Source: Nocardioidaceae bacterium
Lineage (GTDB): Bacteria; Actinomycetota; Actinomycetes; Propionibacteriales; Nocardioidaceae
DNA: 41,695 nt
Assembly: GCA_013696975.1 (NCBI GenBank)
Contig: JACCXO010000025.1
Span: 1-41,695, forward strand
Direction of reading: 5' to 3'
Shown here: positions 7,204 through 15,195 of the stretch, one piece after another
Layout of the letters: every line of letters begins with the position of its first letter
How positions within the stretch are numbered: position 1 is the stretch's first letter
Program-made: the position numbers and the translations under genes
The notes under the pieces: model-generated
What the model was told of the DNA's origin: nothing
What the model saw: only the letters and a program-made list of their open reading frames with translations
Database searches by the model: none

Positions 7204-7684
7204 GGCCTCCTCGCTGCGCGCGGCCACCCTCGACGATGCAGAACTCCTGCTGGCCTGGCGAAACGACGACGCGACGCGGCGCAGCTCTCGCAGCCAGGAA
7301 CCGCTTGAGTATGACGCGCACCTGGCGTGGTTGTCCGACGCGATACGAGACCCCCGGCGCCTGTTGCGGGTGGTGGTGGCCGACGGTTCACCTGTCGCCT
7401 CAGTGCGCTTCGACCTGCTGCCTGATCGCGATGACAGCGCCGAGGTGAGCATCGTGGTGGCCCCCGCGGCACGCGGCCAGGGCTACGGCGGCGTCGCGCT
7501 GGCAGCGGGTCATCTGCTAGTCGGTGAGACCTGGCCAGCGGTACGTGAGGTGCTGGCCGTCGTACATCAGGGCAACGAGCCCTCGCGTCGTCTCTTTGAG
7601 CAGGCGGGTTATGTCCTGCTCGCCGGGCCTGACGAGGACGGCTGGCTGAGCTGTCTGCGATCCCTGTCCGCCGCCGACGTGTGA
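7196..7684 (+). CDS. pseH: GNAT N-acetyltransferase, probable PseH role
   Basis: A 162-residue GNAT protein. LRAATLDDAELLLAWRND is the start typical of RimJ/RimL/PseH-type acetyltransferases, EVSIVVAPAARGQGYGGVAL is the acetyl-CoA loop (Q/R-x-x-G-x-G/A), and VHQGNEPSRRLFEQAGY is the usual C-terminal motif. In the pathway PseH acetylates the 4-amino group made by PseC; no other acetyltransferase is in the locus. The only in-frame start is the TTG at 7196, inside the pseI end (8-base overlap), so it is coupled to pseI. The function is assigned from the neighbours; the acyl group need not be acetyl. Confidence 0.75.
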   Translation: MGEASSLRAATLDDAELLLAWRNDDATRRSSRSQEPLEYDAHLAWLSDAIRDPRRLLRVVVADGSPVASVRFDLLPDRDDSAEVSIVVAPAARGQGYGGVALAAGHLLVGETWPAVREVLAVVHQGNEPSRRLFEQAGYVLLAGPDEDGWLSCLRSLSAADV

Positions 7685-7703
7685 GGCAGACCTCCCAGCG
7701 GTA

Positions 7704-7733
7704 TGACGGTCGGGCCGCCACCCTGGCTACTCT
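7704..7733 (+). promoter_or_regulatory. putative promoter of the DUF2520-panC unit
   Basis: TGACGG and TACTCT are separated by 18 bases, giving a transcription start about 75 bases before the ATG at 7815. This is the only promoter-like pair in the 130-base gap after the sugar locus. Confidence 0.4.
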
Positions 7734-7814
7734 TGTCTGCAGGTGCTCCATCGTGGCGCACGCTCGCGAAGCAACCAGGTCTCACCACCGTGAGGCGCCG
7801 TGAGAGGCGAGGCG

Positions 7815-8729
7815 ATGACAGCTGACGGAGCAAACGGCGCGGCCGGGGCCAAGCCCAGCGTCGGCGTCATCGGCGCCGGTCGGGTCGGCGCCGTGCTGGC
7901 GGCCGCACTCACCGCTGCCGGGTATCCGCTTGCCGCTGTGGCTGGCGAGTCCAACGCTTCTCGAACTCGCATCGAGACGTTGCTGCCCGGGGCCCGAATC
8001 GACAAGCCCACGGCTGTCTCCAAGGCAGCTGACCTGCTGCTCCTGACCGTTCTTGACGACGCCCTCGACAACGTCGTGCGCATGTTGGTGGCATCGGGTG
8101 CAATCCGATCCGGCCAGATCATCGTGCACACCAGTGGGCGGCACGGTCTAGGGGTTCTCTCGCCGGCCATCGACATCGGTGCGGTCGGCATCGCTCTGCA
8201 TCCGGCGATGACTTTCACCGGCACCGACCTGGATCTGGAGCGGTTGCCGGACTGCACCTATGGGGTGACCTGCGAGCCGGTCGACCAGGCGCTCGCTGAG
8301 GTGCTCGTGGCCGACCTGGGCGGGCGACTGATTGGGGTGTCCGAAGCCAATCGAGAGCTCTATCACGCTGCCCTGGCCCATGGATCCAACCATCTGGTGA
8401 CGTTGGTGTCGCAGGCGATGGATCTGCTGCGCAGTGCGGGAACGGACGATCCCGCTCTCACGCTGCGCCCTCTGCTGTCAGCGGCCCTCGACAACGCTCT
8501 TGCTTTCGGGGATGCGGCGCTGACGGGCCCCGTGGTGCGCGGGGACCTCGAGACGGTGCTTGCCCACTTGCGCAGCCTGGCGGCTGAGTCGCCTGCCACC
8601 GTGGAGTCGTATGTCGTCATGGCGCGCGCCACCGCCAGCCACGCCGTCGACGCCGGCCGGCTCGAGCCACGGCGCGCCGCAGCCCTGCTGGAGGCGCTCA
8701 ACGACGCGCTCGCTGGAATGCGTGCGTGA
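7815..8729 (+). CDS. Rossmann-like and DUF2520 domain protein
   Basis: A 304-residue protein with an N-terminal NAD(P)-binding Rossmann fold (VGVIGAGRVGAVLAAAL near residue 17) and a helical C-terminal DUF2520 domain (LHPAMTFTG, YHAALAHGSNHLVTL). The overall plan resembles ketopantoate reductase and P5C reductase-like dehydrogenases. Its fixed position immediately before panC in many actinobacteria (Rv3603c in M. tuberculosis) suggests a link to pantothenate synthesis, but I know of no proven reaction. I chose the ATG at 7815, with GAGG just upstream, over the GTG at 7800. The stop overlaps the panC start (GTGA). Confidence 0.8.
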   Translation: MTADGANGAAGAKPSVGVIGAGRVGAVLAAALTAAGYPLAAVAGESNASRTRIETLLPGARIDKPTAVSKAADLLLLTVLDDALDNVVRMLVASGAIRSGQIIVHTSGRHGLGVLSPAIDIGAVGIALHPAMTFTGTDLDLERLPDCTYGVTCEPVDQALAEVLVADLGGRLIGVSEANRELYHAALAHGSNHLVTLVSQAMDLLRSAGTDDPALTLRPLLSAALDNALAFGDAALTGPVVRGDLETVLAHLRSLAAESPATVESYVVMARATASHAVDAGRLEPRRAAALLEALNDALAGMRA

Positions 8730-9598
8730 CGACGTCCGATCCTGATCCTGGGGCGGCTGTCACGGTGGCCAGTACCCGCGCTGAGCTGCGCAAGGCACTC
8801 ACCGAGTCGGGGGCTGGGCGAGGCGCGCGGGTCGCTCTCGTTCCCACCATGGGCGCTTTGCACCGTGGCCATGCTGCCCTCTTCGACGAGGCACGGAGCC
8901 GAGCGCAGTTGTTGGTCGCCTCTGTCTTCGTCAACCCTCTGCAGTTCGGGGCGGGCGAGGATCTTTCGAGATACCCGCGAACGCTGGACGCGGATCTGAC
9001 CTTGTGCGGTCAGCACGGCGTCGATGTGGTGTTCGCGCCCTCCCGAGACGTCGTCTATCCGGTTTGGCCGCCGGCTGTCATGGTCGATCCCGGCCGGCTC
9101 GGCGCAGTCCTCGAAGGCGCGAGCCGTCCCGGGCACTTTCGCGGCGTGCTGACCGTAGTGACGAAGCTGTTCGGGCTGGTGGCGCCCGACGTGGCTGTCT
9201 TCGGCCGCAAGGACTATCAGCAGCTGGTGCTGATCGATCAGCTCGTCGCGGATCTGTTTATGCCGGTCGAGGTGGTCGGTGCCGAAACGGTTCGGGAGCC
9301 GGACGGCCTGGCGCTCAGCTCCCGGAACCGCTATCTGTCTGCCGCCGAGCGGGTCTCGGCACTCGCGCTCAGCCGCGCTCTCCTGGCCGGGCAGGCGGCA
9401 GGGCCAAGCGGTCCGAACGGCGTACTCGCGGCGGCTGAGGCTGTGTTGGCCTCAGAACCGGGAGTGGTGGTGAGCTATCTCAGCTTGCGCGGAACCGACC
9501 TCAGGGATGCGCCCTCCTCAGGCGAGGCACGGCTCCTCATCGCCGCCAAGGTGGGCACCGTACGCCTGATCGACAATCTCGCGGTGCAGCTGTGCTGA
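8726..9598 (+). CDS. panC: pantothenate synthetase
   Basis: PanC joins pantoate and beta-alanine with ATP to give pantothenate. The 290-residue protein has every family block: VPTMGALHRGH (HIGH-like ATP-binding motif), VFVNPLQFG, YPRTLDADL, PGHFRGVLTVVTKLF, FGRKDYQQL, and GLALSSRNRYLS (KMSKS-like loop). The GTG start overlaps the previous stop by four bases, so the two genes are translationally coupled. No panD or coaX follows; only 88 bases separate it from lysS, although this enzyme's beta-alanine would normally come from PanD. Confidence 0.95.
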   Translation: MTTSDPDPGAAVTVASTRAELRKALTESGAGRGARVALVPTMGALHRGHAALFDEARSRAQLLVASVFVNPLQFGAGEDLSRYPRTLDADLTLCGQHGVDVVFAPSRDVVYPVWPPAVMVDPGRLGAVLEGASRPGHFRGVLTVVTKLFGLVAPDVAVFGRKDYQQLVLIDQLVADLFMPVEVVGAETVREPDGLALSSRNRYLSAAERVSALALSRALLAGQAAGPSGPNGVLAAAEAVLASEPGVVVSYLSLRGTDLRDAPSSGEARLLIAAKVGTVRLIDNLAVQLC

Positions 9599-9673
9599 GC
9601 GGCCTGACGCGGGGCAGCCATCTGGTGGCGCGGCGCGGAGGAAACGACGTGGAGCGGCCCGACCACCATCCCG

Positions 9674-9679
9674 TAACCT
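9674..9679 (+). promoter_or_regulatory. -10 hexamer of lysS (leaderless)
   Basis: TAACCT is followed by seven bases (ctcggtc) and the ATG at 9687. No Shine-Dalgarno sequence is present, so leaderless translation is likely. Confidence 0.45.
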
Positions 9680-9686
9680 CTCGGTC

Positions 9687-11204
9687 ATGGCTGCTTCCCC
9701 GCCCCCAGAGCCGTCTGACCCGCAGCTCGATGAGCTGCCGGAGCAGATGCGGGTCCGGCGCGACAAACGCGTCCGACTGATGGAACGGGGCATGTCGCCA
9801 TACCCGTTGAACGTGCTGCGTACGCACACCATCAAAGAGATCACCAGCAGCTATGACGCGGCTCAGCTGGGTCTCGACCACAAGACCGGAAACAAGGCCG
9901 CCGTAGCCGGGCGGATCATATTCTTGCGAAACACCGGCAAACTCTGCTTCGTTCGGCTCCGAGAGGGTGACGGCAGTGAAGTGCAGGTAATGCTTTCGGT
10001 GGCAGAACTGGGTACTGAGTCGTTGAGCGATTTCAAGGCACTCGTCGACATCGGCGACCATCTCGCCGTGCAGGGCGAGATAGTCACCAGTCGACGAGGT
10101 GAGCTGTCCATTCAAGCCAAGCAATGGCAGATTGCGGCGAAGGCCCTTCGCCCGCTGCCAAACGAGCATCGGCCACTCAGTGACGAGGCGCGCGTTCGCA
10201 TGAGATACGTCGACATGATCGTGCGGGCTGAATCCCGAGCGATCGTCCGCGAAAAAGCCACCGTGCTGCGGTCACTGCGCTCAACGCTTGATTCGCGAGG
10301 TTTCATCGAGGTGGAGACGCCCGTCCTCCAGCAGACCAACGGTGGCGCGGCTGCACGTCCATTCAAGACGCATCTCAATGCCTTCGACCAGCCGATGCTC
10401 CTGCGCATCGCCCTCGAGCTTGACCTCAAACGCGCTCTCGTCGGCGGGGTCGACCGCGTTTATGAGATCGGGCGCACGTTTCGCAATGAGGGCATTGATT
10501 CAACCCACGCGGCTGAGTTCTCGATGCTCGAAGCCTACGAGGCCTACGGCGACTACAACACCATGGCGGAGCTGACGAGATCGCTGGTCACCGACGCAGC
10601 TCGTGCGATCGACCGCACCCGAGTGTGCGGACGAGACGGGAGCGAGATCGACATCGAAGGCGAGTGGAGACATGCCACCCTGCTCGGGCTGGTGTCTGAA
10701 GCAGTATCCGAGGAGGTGACCCTCGACACGCCGATCCAGACGCTCCGGGCACACGCCGGCAAGCACAATGTGGACTATCAAAGCGGCTGGGGGGTTGGAG
10801 AAATCGTGCTGGAACTTTACGAGAAACTGGTCGAGCACACTCTGATAGCTCCGACGTTTGTTAAGGACTACCCCGAGTCTGTCCGTCCGCTTGCAAAGCC
10901 TCACCGCTCTGAGCCGAGGCTGGTCGAGGCTTTTGACATAGTCATAAACGGGGTCGAGCTCGGAGCTGCCTACTCGGAATTGAATGACCCCGTGATTCAG
11001 CGTGAACGCCTCACCGAGCAATCTTTACTCGCGGCGCGGGGAGATCCTGAGGCGATGGATCTCGACGAGACCTTCTTGCGCGCACTCGAGTTTGGCATGC
11101 CACCCGCCGGGGGAGTGGGCATTGGCGTTGATCGCCTGATCATGCTGCTTGCGGGGGTCGGCATTCGAGAGACAATTTTGTTTCCCCTCCTTCGACCCGA
11201 ATAG
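9687..11204 (+). CDS. lysS: class II lysyl-tRNA synthetase, LysX-like
   Basis: A 505-residue class II LysRS with an N-terminal OB-fold tRNA-binding domain (about 65-150, with IIFLRNTGKLCFVRLREGDG) and a catalytic core: motif 1 around RGFIEVETPVLQ, motif 2 VYEIGRTFRNEGIDSTHAAEF, motif 3 GVGIGVDRLIMLLAG. It charges tRNA-Lys. It lies at the canonical actinobacterial lysS position before lsr2 and clpC. By eye the sequence, especially GEIVLELYEKLVE and VELGAAYSELNDP, is closer to the LysRS part of mycobacterial LysX than to housekeeping LysS. The usual RIAPEL is RIALEL. It has no fused MprF-like membrane domain. Adenine- and thymine-ending codons seem more frequent than in its neighbours. Confidence 0.9.
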   Translation: MAASPPPEPSDPQLDELPEQMRVRRDKRVRLMERGMSPYPLNVLRTHTIKEITSSYDAAQLGLDHKTGNKAAVAGRIIFLRNTGKLCFVRLREGDGSEVQVMLSVAELGTESLSDFKALVDIGDHLAVQGEIVTSRRGELSIQAKQWQIAAKALRPLPNEHRPLSDEARVRMRYVDMIVRAESRAIVREKATVLRSLRSTLDSRGFIEVETPVLQQTNGGAAARPFKTHLNAFDQPMLLRIALELDLKRALVGGVDRVYEIGRTFRNEGIDSTHAAEFSMLEAYEAYGDYNTMAELTRSLVTDAARAIDRTRVCGRDGSEIDIEGEWRHATLLGLVSEAVSEEVTLDTPIQTLRAHAGKHNVDYQSGWGVGEIVLELYEKLVEHTLIAPTFVKDYPESVRPLAKPHRSEPRLVEAFDIVINGVELGAAYSELNDPVIQRERLTEQSLLAARGDPEAMDLDETFLRALEFGMPPAGGVGIGVDRLIMLLAGVGIRETILFPLLRPE

Positions 11205-11274
11205 TATGTGGTGTACAGAGCTGACCACTAGGATCGACTCTGCACATCTGACTATTTATGGGAGGGCCGCAACT

Positions 11275-11610
11275 ATGGCGCAACGTGTTCACATTGTTCT
11301 CGAAGATGACCTCGACGGCGGCAACGCCGATGAAACCGTCAAATTCGGGCTCGACGGGGCAAATTACGAAATCGATCTGTCCGCAAACAACGCTGCGTCT
11401 CTGCGTGATGCCTTTGCGCAGTATGTCGCGTCGGCTCGTCGGGCCAGCGGCAACAAGGGCGGTCGCAGGTCGGCGCGAGGTCGCTCGGCTGGCGATGACG
11501 CAAGCAACGCTTCACAGATGCGCGAATGGGCGCGTGAGCACGGCTACACCGTCTCCGACCGAGGGCGCGTCTCAGCCGACATCAAGGCGGCTTACGACGC
11601 CGCTCACTGA
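11275..11610 (+). CDS. lsr2: Lsr2 nucleoid-associated protein
   Basis: Lsr2 is the H-NS-like DNA-bridging xenogeneic silencer of actinobacteria. The protein has 111 residues, the family norm. The N-terminal dimerisation domain starts MAQRVHIVLEDDLDG and contains ADETVKFGLDGANYEIDL; a basic linker follows; the C-terminal DNA-binding domain has MREWAREHGYTVSDRGRVS, in which RGR is the AT-hook-like motif that enters the minor groove. The tracked start at 11149 lies inside lysS. ATG 11275 has GGGAGGG nine bases upstream. A TAGGAT at 11229-11234 may be its -10 box. The order lysS-lsr2-clpC is conserved in mycobacteria. Confidence 0.95.
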   Translation: MAQRVHIVLEDDLDGGNADETVKFGLDGANYEIDLSANNAASLRDAFAQYVASARRASGNKGGRRSARGRSAGDDASNASQMREWAREHGYTVSDRGRVSADIKAAYDAAH

Positions 11611-11726
11611 CCTGAGATAGCTTCCGTCGCGATTGTGCAGGTGCGTACGGGAACAACTCCCCCGAACGCAAGGTTGGACTCTTGGCGAGATCAGCGCATG
11701 CCAGCCCTGCGGTCGGATCCCCCGAC

Positions 11727-11732
11727 TAGCAT
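11727..11732 (+). promoter_or_regulatory. -10 hexamer of clpC
   Basis: TAGCAT lies about 36 bases before the clpC ATG; the leader carries GAGGAG about 11 bases before the start. The rest of the 158-base gap after lsr2 shows no clear -35 box and no convincing ClgR or HspR operator. Confidence 0.35.
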
Positions 11733-11768
11733 GGAGAGCGAGTGCACTAGCGAGGAGCGATAGGGATC

Positions 11769-14270
11769 ATGTTCGAGAGGTTCACCGACCGCGCACGTCG
11801 TGTTGTCGTCCTGGCACAAGAAGAAGCCAGGATGCTCAGCCACAACTACATCGGCACCGAGCACATCCTGCTCGGCCTCATTCACGAGGGCGAGGGTGTG
11901 GCGGCCAAGGCCCTGGAGAGCCTCAACATCTCGCTCGAGGCCGTCCGGGCGCAGGTCGAAGAGATCATCGGTCAGGGGCAGCAGGCCCCGAGTGGGCACA
12001 TCCCCTTCACCCCTCGTGCCAAGAAGGTACTGGAACTGAGCTTGCGCGAGGCGCTTCAGCTCGGTCACAACTACATCGGCACCGAGCACATCCTGCTCGG
12101 TCTCATCCGTGAGGGTGAGGGTGTGGCTGCCCAGGTGTTGGTCAAACTGGGCGCTGACCTCAACCGGGTTCGCCAACAGGTCATCCAGCTGCTCAGCGGC
12201 TACCAGGGCAAGGAGACCGCGACCGCCGGTGCCCCGACCGAGGGCGCACCATCGTCGTCTCTCGTCCTCGACCAGTTCGGGCGCAATCTGACCCAGGCTG
12301 CCCGCGAGGGCAAACTCGACCCGGTCATCGGCCGGGGCAAAGAGATCGAGCGCGTCATGCAGATTCTGTCGCGCCGCACCAAGAACAACCCGGTTCTGAT
12401 CGGCGAACCGGGCGTCGGGAAGACCACCATTGTGGAGGGGCTCGCCCAAGACATCGTCAAGGGCGATGTGCCTGAGACGCTCAAAGACAAGCAGATCTAC
12501 ACCCTTGACCTGGGCGCACTCGTCGCGGGCTCTCGCTACCGGGGAGACTTCGAGGAACGCCTGAAGAAGGTACTCAAGGAGATCCGTACCCGGGGCGACA
12601 TCGTGCTCTTCATCGATGAGATCCACACCTTGGTGGGCGCCGGCGCGGCTGAGGGGGCGATCGACGCGGCGAGCATCCTCAAGCCGATGCTTGCCCGCGG
12701 CGAGCTGCAGACCATCGGCGCCACGACTCTTGACGAGTACCGCAAGCATCTGGAGAAGGACGCGGCACTCGAACGGCGTTTCCAGCCGATTCAGGTGGCG
12801 GAGCCATCTATCGCTCACACCATCGAGATGCTCAAGGGTCTCCGCGACCGCTATGAGGCGCACCACCGCGTCACCATCACCGACGAGGCACTGGTGTCGG
12901 CGGCAACCCTGGCGGCCCGCTACGTCTCCGACCGGTTCCTGCCGGACAAGGCCATCGACCTCATCGACGAGGCCGGTTCGCGACTGCGCATCCGTCGTAT
13001 GACGGCTCCACCGGACCTGCGAGAGTTCGACGAGAAGATCGCAGCTGTCCGCCTGAAGAAGGAGAGCGCGATCGACGCGCAGGACTTCGAGGTCGCGGCC
13101 TCGTTGCGCGATGAGGAGAAGAAGTTGACGCTCGCCAAGGCTGAGCGCGAGAAGCAGTGGAAGGCCGGCGACATGGATGTCGTCGCCGAGGTCGACGAGG
13201 AGCTCATCGCCGAGGTGTTGGCCACAGCGACCGGTATCCCGATCGTCAAGCTCAGCGAAGCCGAGTCCACGCGTCTGCTCAAGATGGAAGACGAGCTGCA
13301 CAAGCGCGTCATCGGTCAAGACGAGGCGATCCGGGCATTGTCTCGGGCCATCCGCCGAACCCGCGCCGGCCTCAAGGACCCCAAGCGCCCTGGCGGGTCG
13401 TTCATCTTCGCCGGACCGTCGGGCGTCGGGAAGACCTGGCTGTCGAAGACCTTGGCTGAGTTCCTGTTCGGTGACGAGGATGCCCTCATCCAGCTCGACA
13501 TGAGTGAGTTCTCGGAGAGACACACGATCTCCCGCCTTTTCGGCTCCCCTCCGGGCTACGTCGGCTACGACGAGGGTGGGCAACTCACCGAGAAGGTGCG
13601 CCGCAAGCCGTTCTCCGTCGTGCTCTTCGACGAGGTCGAGAAGGCACACCCCGACATCTTCAACTCGCTGTTACAGATTCTCGAGGAGGGTCGCCTGACC
13701 GATTCACAGGGCCGGGTTATCGACTTCAAGAACACCGTCATCATAATGACCACCAACCTTGGCACGCGAGACATCGCCAAGGGCGTCAACCTCGGCTTCC
13801 AGCAGGCCAGTGATGTGGCCGGTTCCTACGACAAGATGAAGGCGAAGGTGACCGAGGAGCTCAAGCAGCACTTCCGACCGGAGTTCCTCAATCGCGTCGA
13901 CGAGATCATCGTGTTCCCGCCACTTACACGCGACGAGATCATCTTGATGGTCGACTTCATGATCGACGCGGTCGAGATTCGGATGCGCGACAGGGACATG
14001 GGTCTCGAGCTCACCCAGGCCGCCAAGGAGCTGCTGGCCAAGCGTGGCTTCGACCCAGTGCTCGGCGCACGTCCGTTGCGACGCACCGTCCAGCGTGACA
14101 TCGAGGACATCCTGGCCGAGAAGATGCTGTACGGCGAGGTCGGCCCAGGTCAGATCGTGCTGGTCGACGTGGAGGGTGAGGGCGCCAACGCGCAGTTCAC
14201 CTTCTCCGGCACCCCCAAGGCTGAGCTACCTGACGCTCCTCCTGTGGTGGAGGCTTTGCCGCCCAGCTGA
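11769..14270 (+). CDS. clpC: ATP-dependent Clp protease ATPase subunit ClpC
   Basis: An 833-residue AAA+ unfoldase that feeds substrates to ClpP. Domains in order: two N-terminal Clp repeats (residues about 1-145, each with [14 protein letters not shown]), first AAA domain with Walker A GEPGVGKT (about 212) and Walker [11 protein letters not shown], a UVR-like coiled middle segment (about 420-460), second AAA domain with GPSGVGKT (about 548) and [13 protein letters not shown], then the C-terminal D2-small domain. GVNLGF at about 675 fits the ClpP-binding loop position. It is highly similar to ClpC1. The tail has a short acidic/proline-rich extension. Its stop codon lies one base from the mutY stop. 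Confidence 0.97.
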   Translation: MFERFTDRARRVVVLAQEEARMLSHNYIGTEHILLGLIHEGEGVAAKALESLNISLEAVRAQVEEIIGQGQQAPSGHIPFTPRAKKVLELSLREALQLGHNYIGTEHILLGLIREGEGVAAQVLVKLGADLNRVRQQVIQLLSGYQGKETATAGAPTEGAPSSSLVLDQFGRNLTQAAREGKLDPVIGRGKEIERVMQILSRRTKNNPVLIGEPGVGKTTIVEGLAQDIVKGDVPETLKDKQIYTLDLGALVAGSRYRGDFEERLKKVLKEIRTRGDIVLFIDEIHTLVGAGAAEGAIDAASILKPMLARGELQTIGATTLDEYRKHLEKDAALERRFQPIQVAEPSIAHTIEMLKGLRDRYEAHHRVTITDEALVSAATLAARYVSDRFLPDKAIDLIDEAGSRLRIRRMTAPPDLREFDEKIAAVRLKKESAIDAQDFEVAASLRDEEKKLTLAKAEREKQWKAGDMDVVAEVDEELIAEVLATATGIPIVKLSEAESTRLLKMEDELHKRVIGQDEAIRALSRAIRRTRAGLKDPKRPGGSFIFAGPSGVGKTWLSKTLAEFLFGDEDALIQLDMSEFSERHTISRLFGSPPGYVGYDEGGQLTEKVRRKPFSVVLFDEVEKAHPDIFNSLLQILEEGRLTDSQGRVIDFKNTVIIMTTNLGTRDIAKGVNLGFQQASDVAGSYDKMKAKVTEELKQHFRPEFLNRVDEIIVFPPLTRDEIILMVDFMIDAVEIRMRDRDMGLELTQAAKELLAKRGFDPVLGARPLRRTVQRDIEDILAEKMLYGEVGPGQIVLVDVEGEGANAQFTFSGTPKAELPDAPPVVEALPPS
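11841..12100 (+). repeat. identical 35-base segment repeated within clpC
   Basis: The 35 bases encoding [12 protein letters not shown] occur identically at 11841-11875 and 12066-12100, in frame and 225 bases apart. They correspond to the two Clp N-terminal repeat units. Other actinobacterial clpC genes also encode both repeats with similar residues; exact DNA identity is the notable part. Confidence 0.85.
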
Positions 14271-14271
14271 C

Positions 14272-15144
14272 TCAAGGCAGCGCCAACGCGCCCTCGTCTG
14301 CTCGCACGACCAATCCGTCGGCGAGAAGTGTGGCGAGGGCGCGTTCGCGTTGAACGACATCAGCCCACGTGGCCTCGATGACGGCGACAGTCACCGGCTC
14401 GTCGCTGTCGCGAAGCACCGACAAGATGCGCCCACGACATTGACGGTCCGTGCCGGCATAGGCCTGACCACGTCGTGGCGGACCGTCATACTCCGGATAA
14501 CCGGCGAAGCGCCAAGCACACTGCGTTGAGACAGGGCACCTGCCACAGTGAGGAGCAGACGAGGTGCAGATCACCGCTCCAAGCTCCATCACGGCGGCAC
14601 TCCACCTCGCGGAGACGTCGGGATCGTCAGGCAGGAGCGCGCGCGCCTGGTCCCGCTCCACCTTGATGAGACTGGCTGGTGGGTACTGATGGCCGGCGAA
14701 GAGGCGGCCCAGCACCCGGCGCACGTTGATGTCGAGCACGACGGCGCGCTGATGGTAGGCGAAGGCTGAGACCGCGGCGGCGGTGTACTCACCGACGCCG
14801 GGCAGCGCCCGGAGCTCGACCAACTCGGAGGGCACGGCTCCGTCGTGTCGCTGCTCGATGACCACCGCTGCTTGATGCAGGCGGAGCGCGCGTCGCGGAT
14901 AGCCAAGGCGTCCCCACATCCGGACGGCCTGTCCCGGTCTTTCGCTGGCTAGCGACGCAGGATCGGGCCAGCGGTGAATCCAGGCATCGTAGACGGGGAG
15001 CACCCTTCGTACGGGCGTCTGCTGCAGCATGACCTCGCTGACGAGCACGGCCCACCCTCCAACGTGGGGTCGGCGCCATGGGAGGTCTCTGCCGTGACCG
15101 TCATACCAGTCGAGAATAGGCTGTTGGGCAGGGGAGCTGGGCAT
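14272..15144 (-). CDS. mutY: A/G-specific adenine glycosylase MutY
   Basis: MutY removes adenine mispaired with 8-oxoguanine. The 290-residue protein has SEVMLQQTPV with the catalytic Glu (37), the helix-hairpin-helix LPGVGEYTAAAV (114-125), the catalytic Asp in VVLDINVRRVLGR (138), and an iron-sulfur cluster loop with cysteines 193, 200, 203 and 209 (C-x6-C-x2-C-x5-C). A C-terminal NUDIX-like 8-oxoG-recognition domain is not recognisable; the last 60 residues look like a small winged helix. The gene converges on clpC with a single base between the stops. Neighbouring disA and radA make this a genome-maintenance segment, as in mycobacteria. Confidence 0.93.
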   Translation of the reverse strand: MPSSPAQQPILDWYDGHGRDLPWRRPHVGGWAVLVSEVMLQQTPVRRVLPVYDAWIHRWPDPASLASERPGQAVRMWGRLGYPRRALRLHQAAVVIEQRHDGAVPSELVELRALPGVGEYTAAAVSAFAYHQRAVVLDINVRRVLGRLFAGHQYPPASLIKVERDQARALLPDDPDVSARWSAAVMELGAVICTSSAPHCGRCPVSTQCAWRFAGYPEYDGPPRRGQAYAGTDRQCRGRILSVLRDSDEPVTVAVIEATWADVVQRERALATLLADGLVVRADEGALALP

Positions 15145-15183
15145 GTCGTGGCGATGATGCCACAGATGCGGAGGCGGCCCGGT

Positions 15184-15189
15184 TAGCGT
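15184..15189 (+). promoter_or_regulatory. -10 hexamer of the anchored secreted protein gene (leaderless)
   Basis: TAGCGT is followed by six bases (tggccc) and the ATG at 15196; there is no Shine-Dalgarno sequence. The gap to the divergent mutY start is only 51 bases. Confidence 0.45.
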
Positions 15190-15195
15190 TGGCCC

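Noticed and set aside
5455-7452. 665-residue minus-strand ORF antisense to pseG, pseI and pseH
   Set aside because: Arg/Gly/His-rich composition without family motifs, wholly covered by well-supported plus-strand genes; a high-GC shadow.
11611-11768. Possible ClgR or HspR operator before clpC
   Set aside because: Only fragments such as gaacgc and ggcgag are present; no full inverted site at proper spacing.
11691-13649. 652-residue minus-strand ORF antisense to clpC
   Set aside because: Repetitive sequence that mirrors the ClpC codons; no start signal or recognisable domain.
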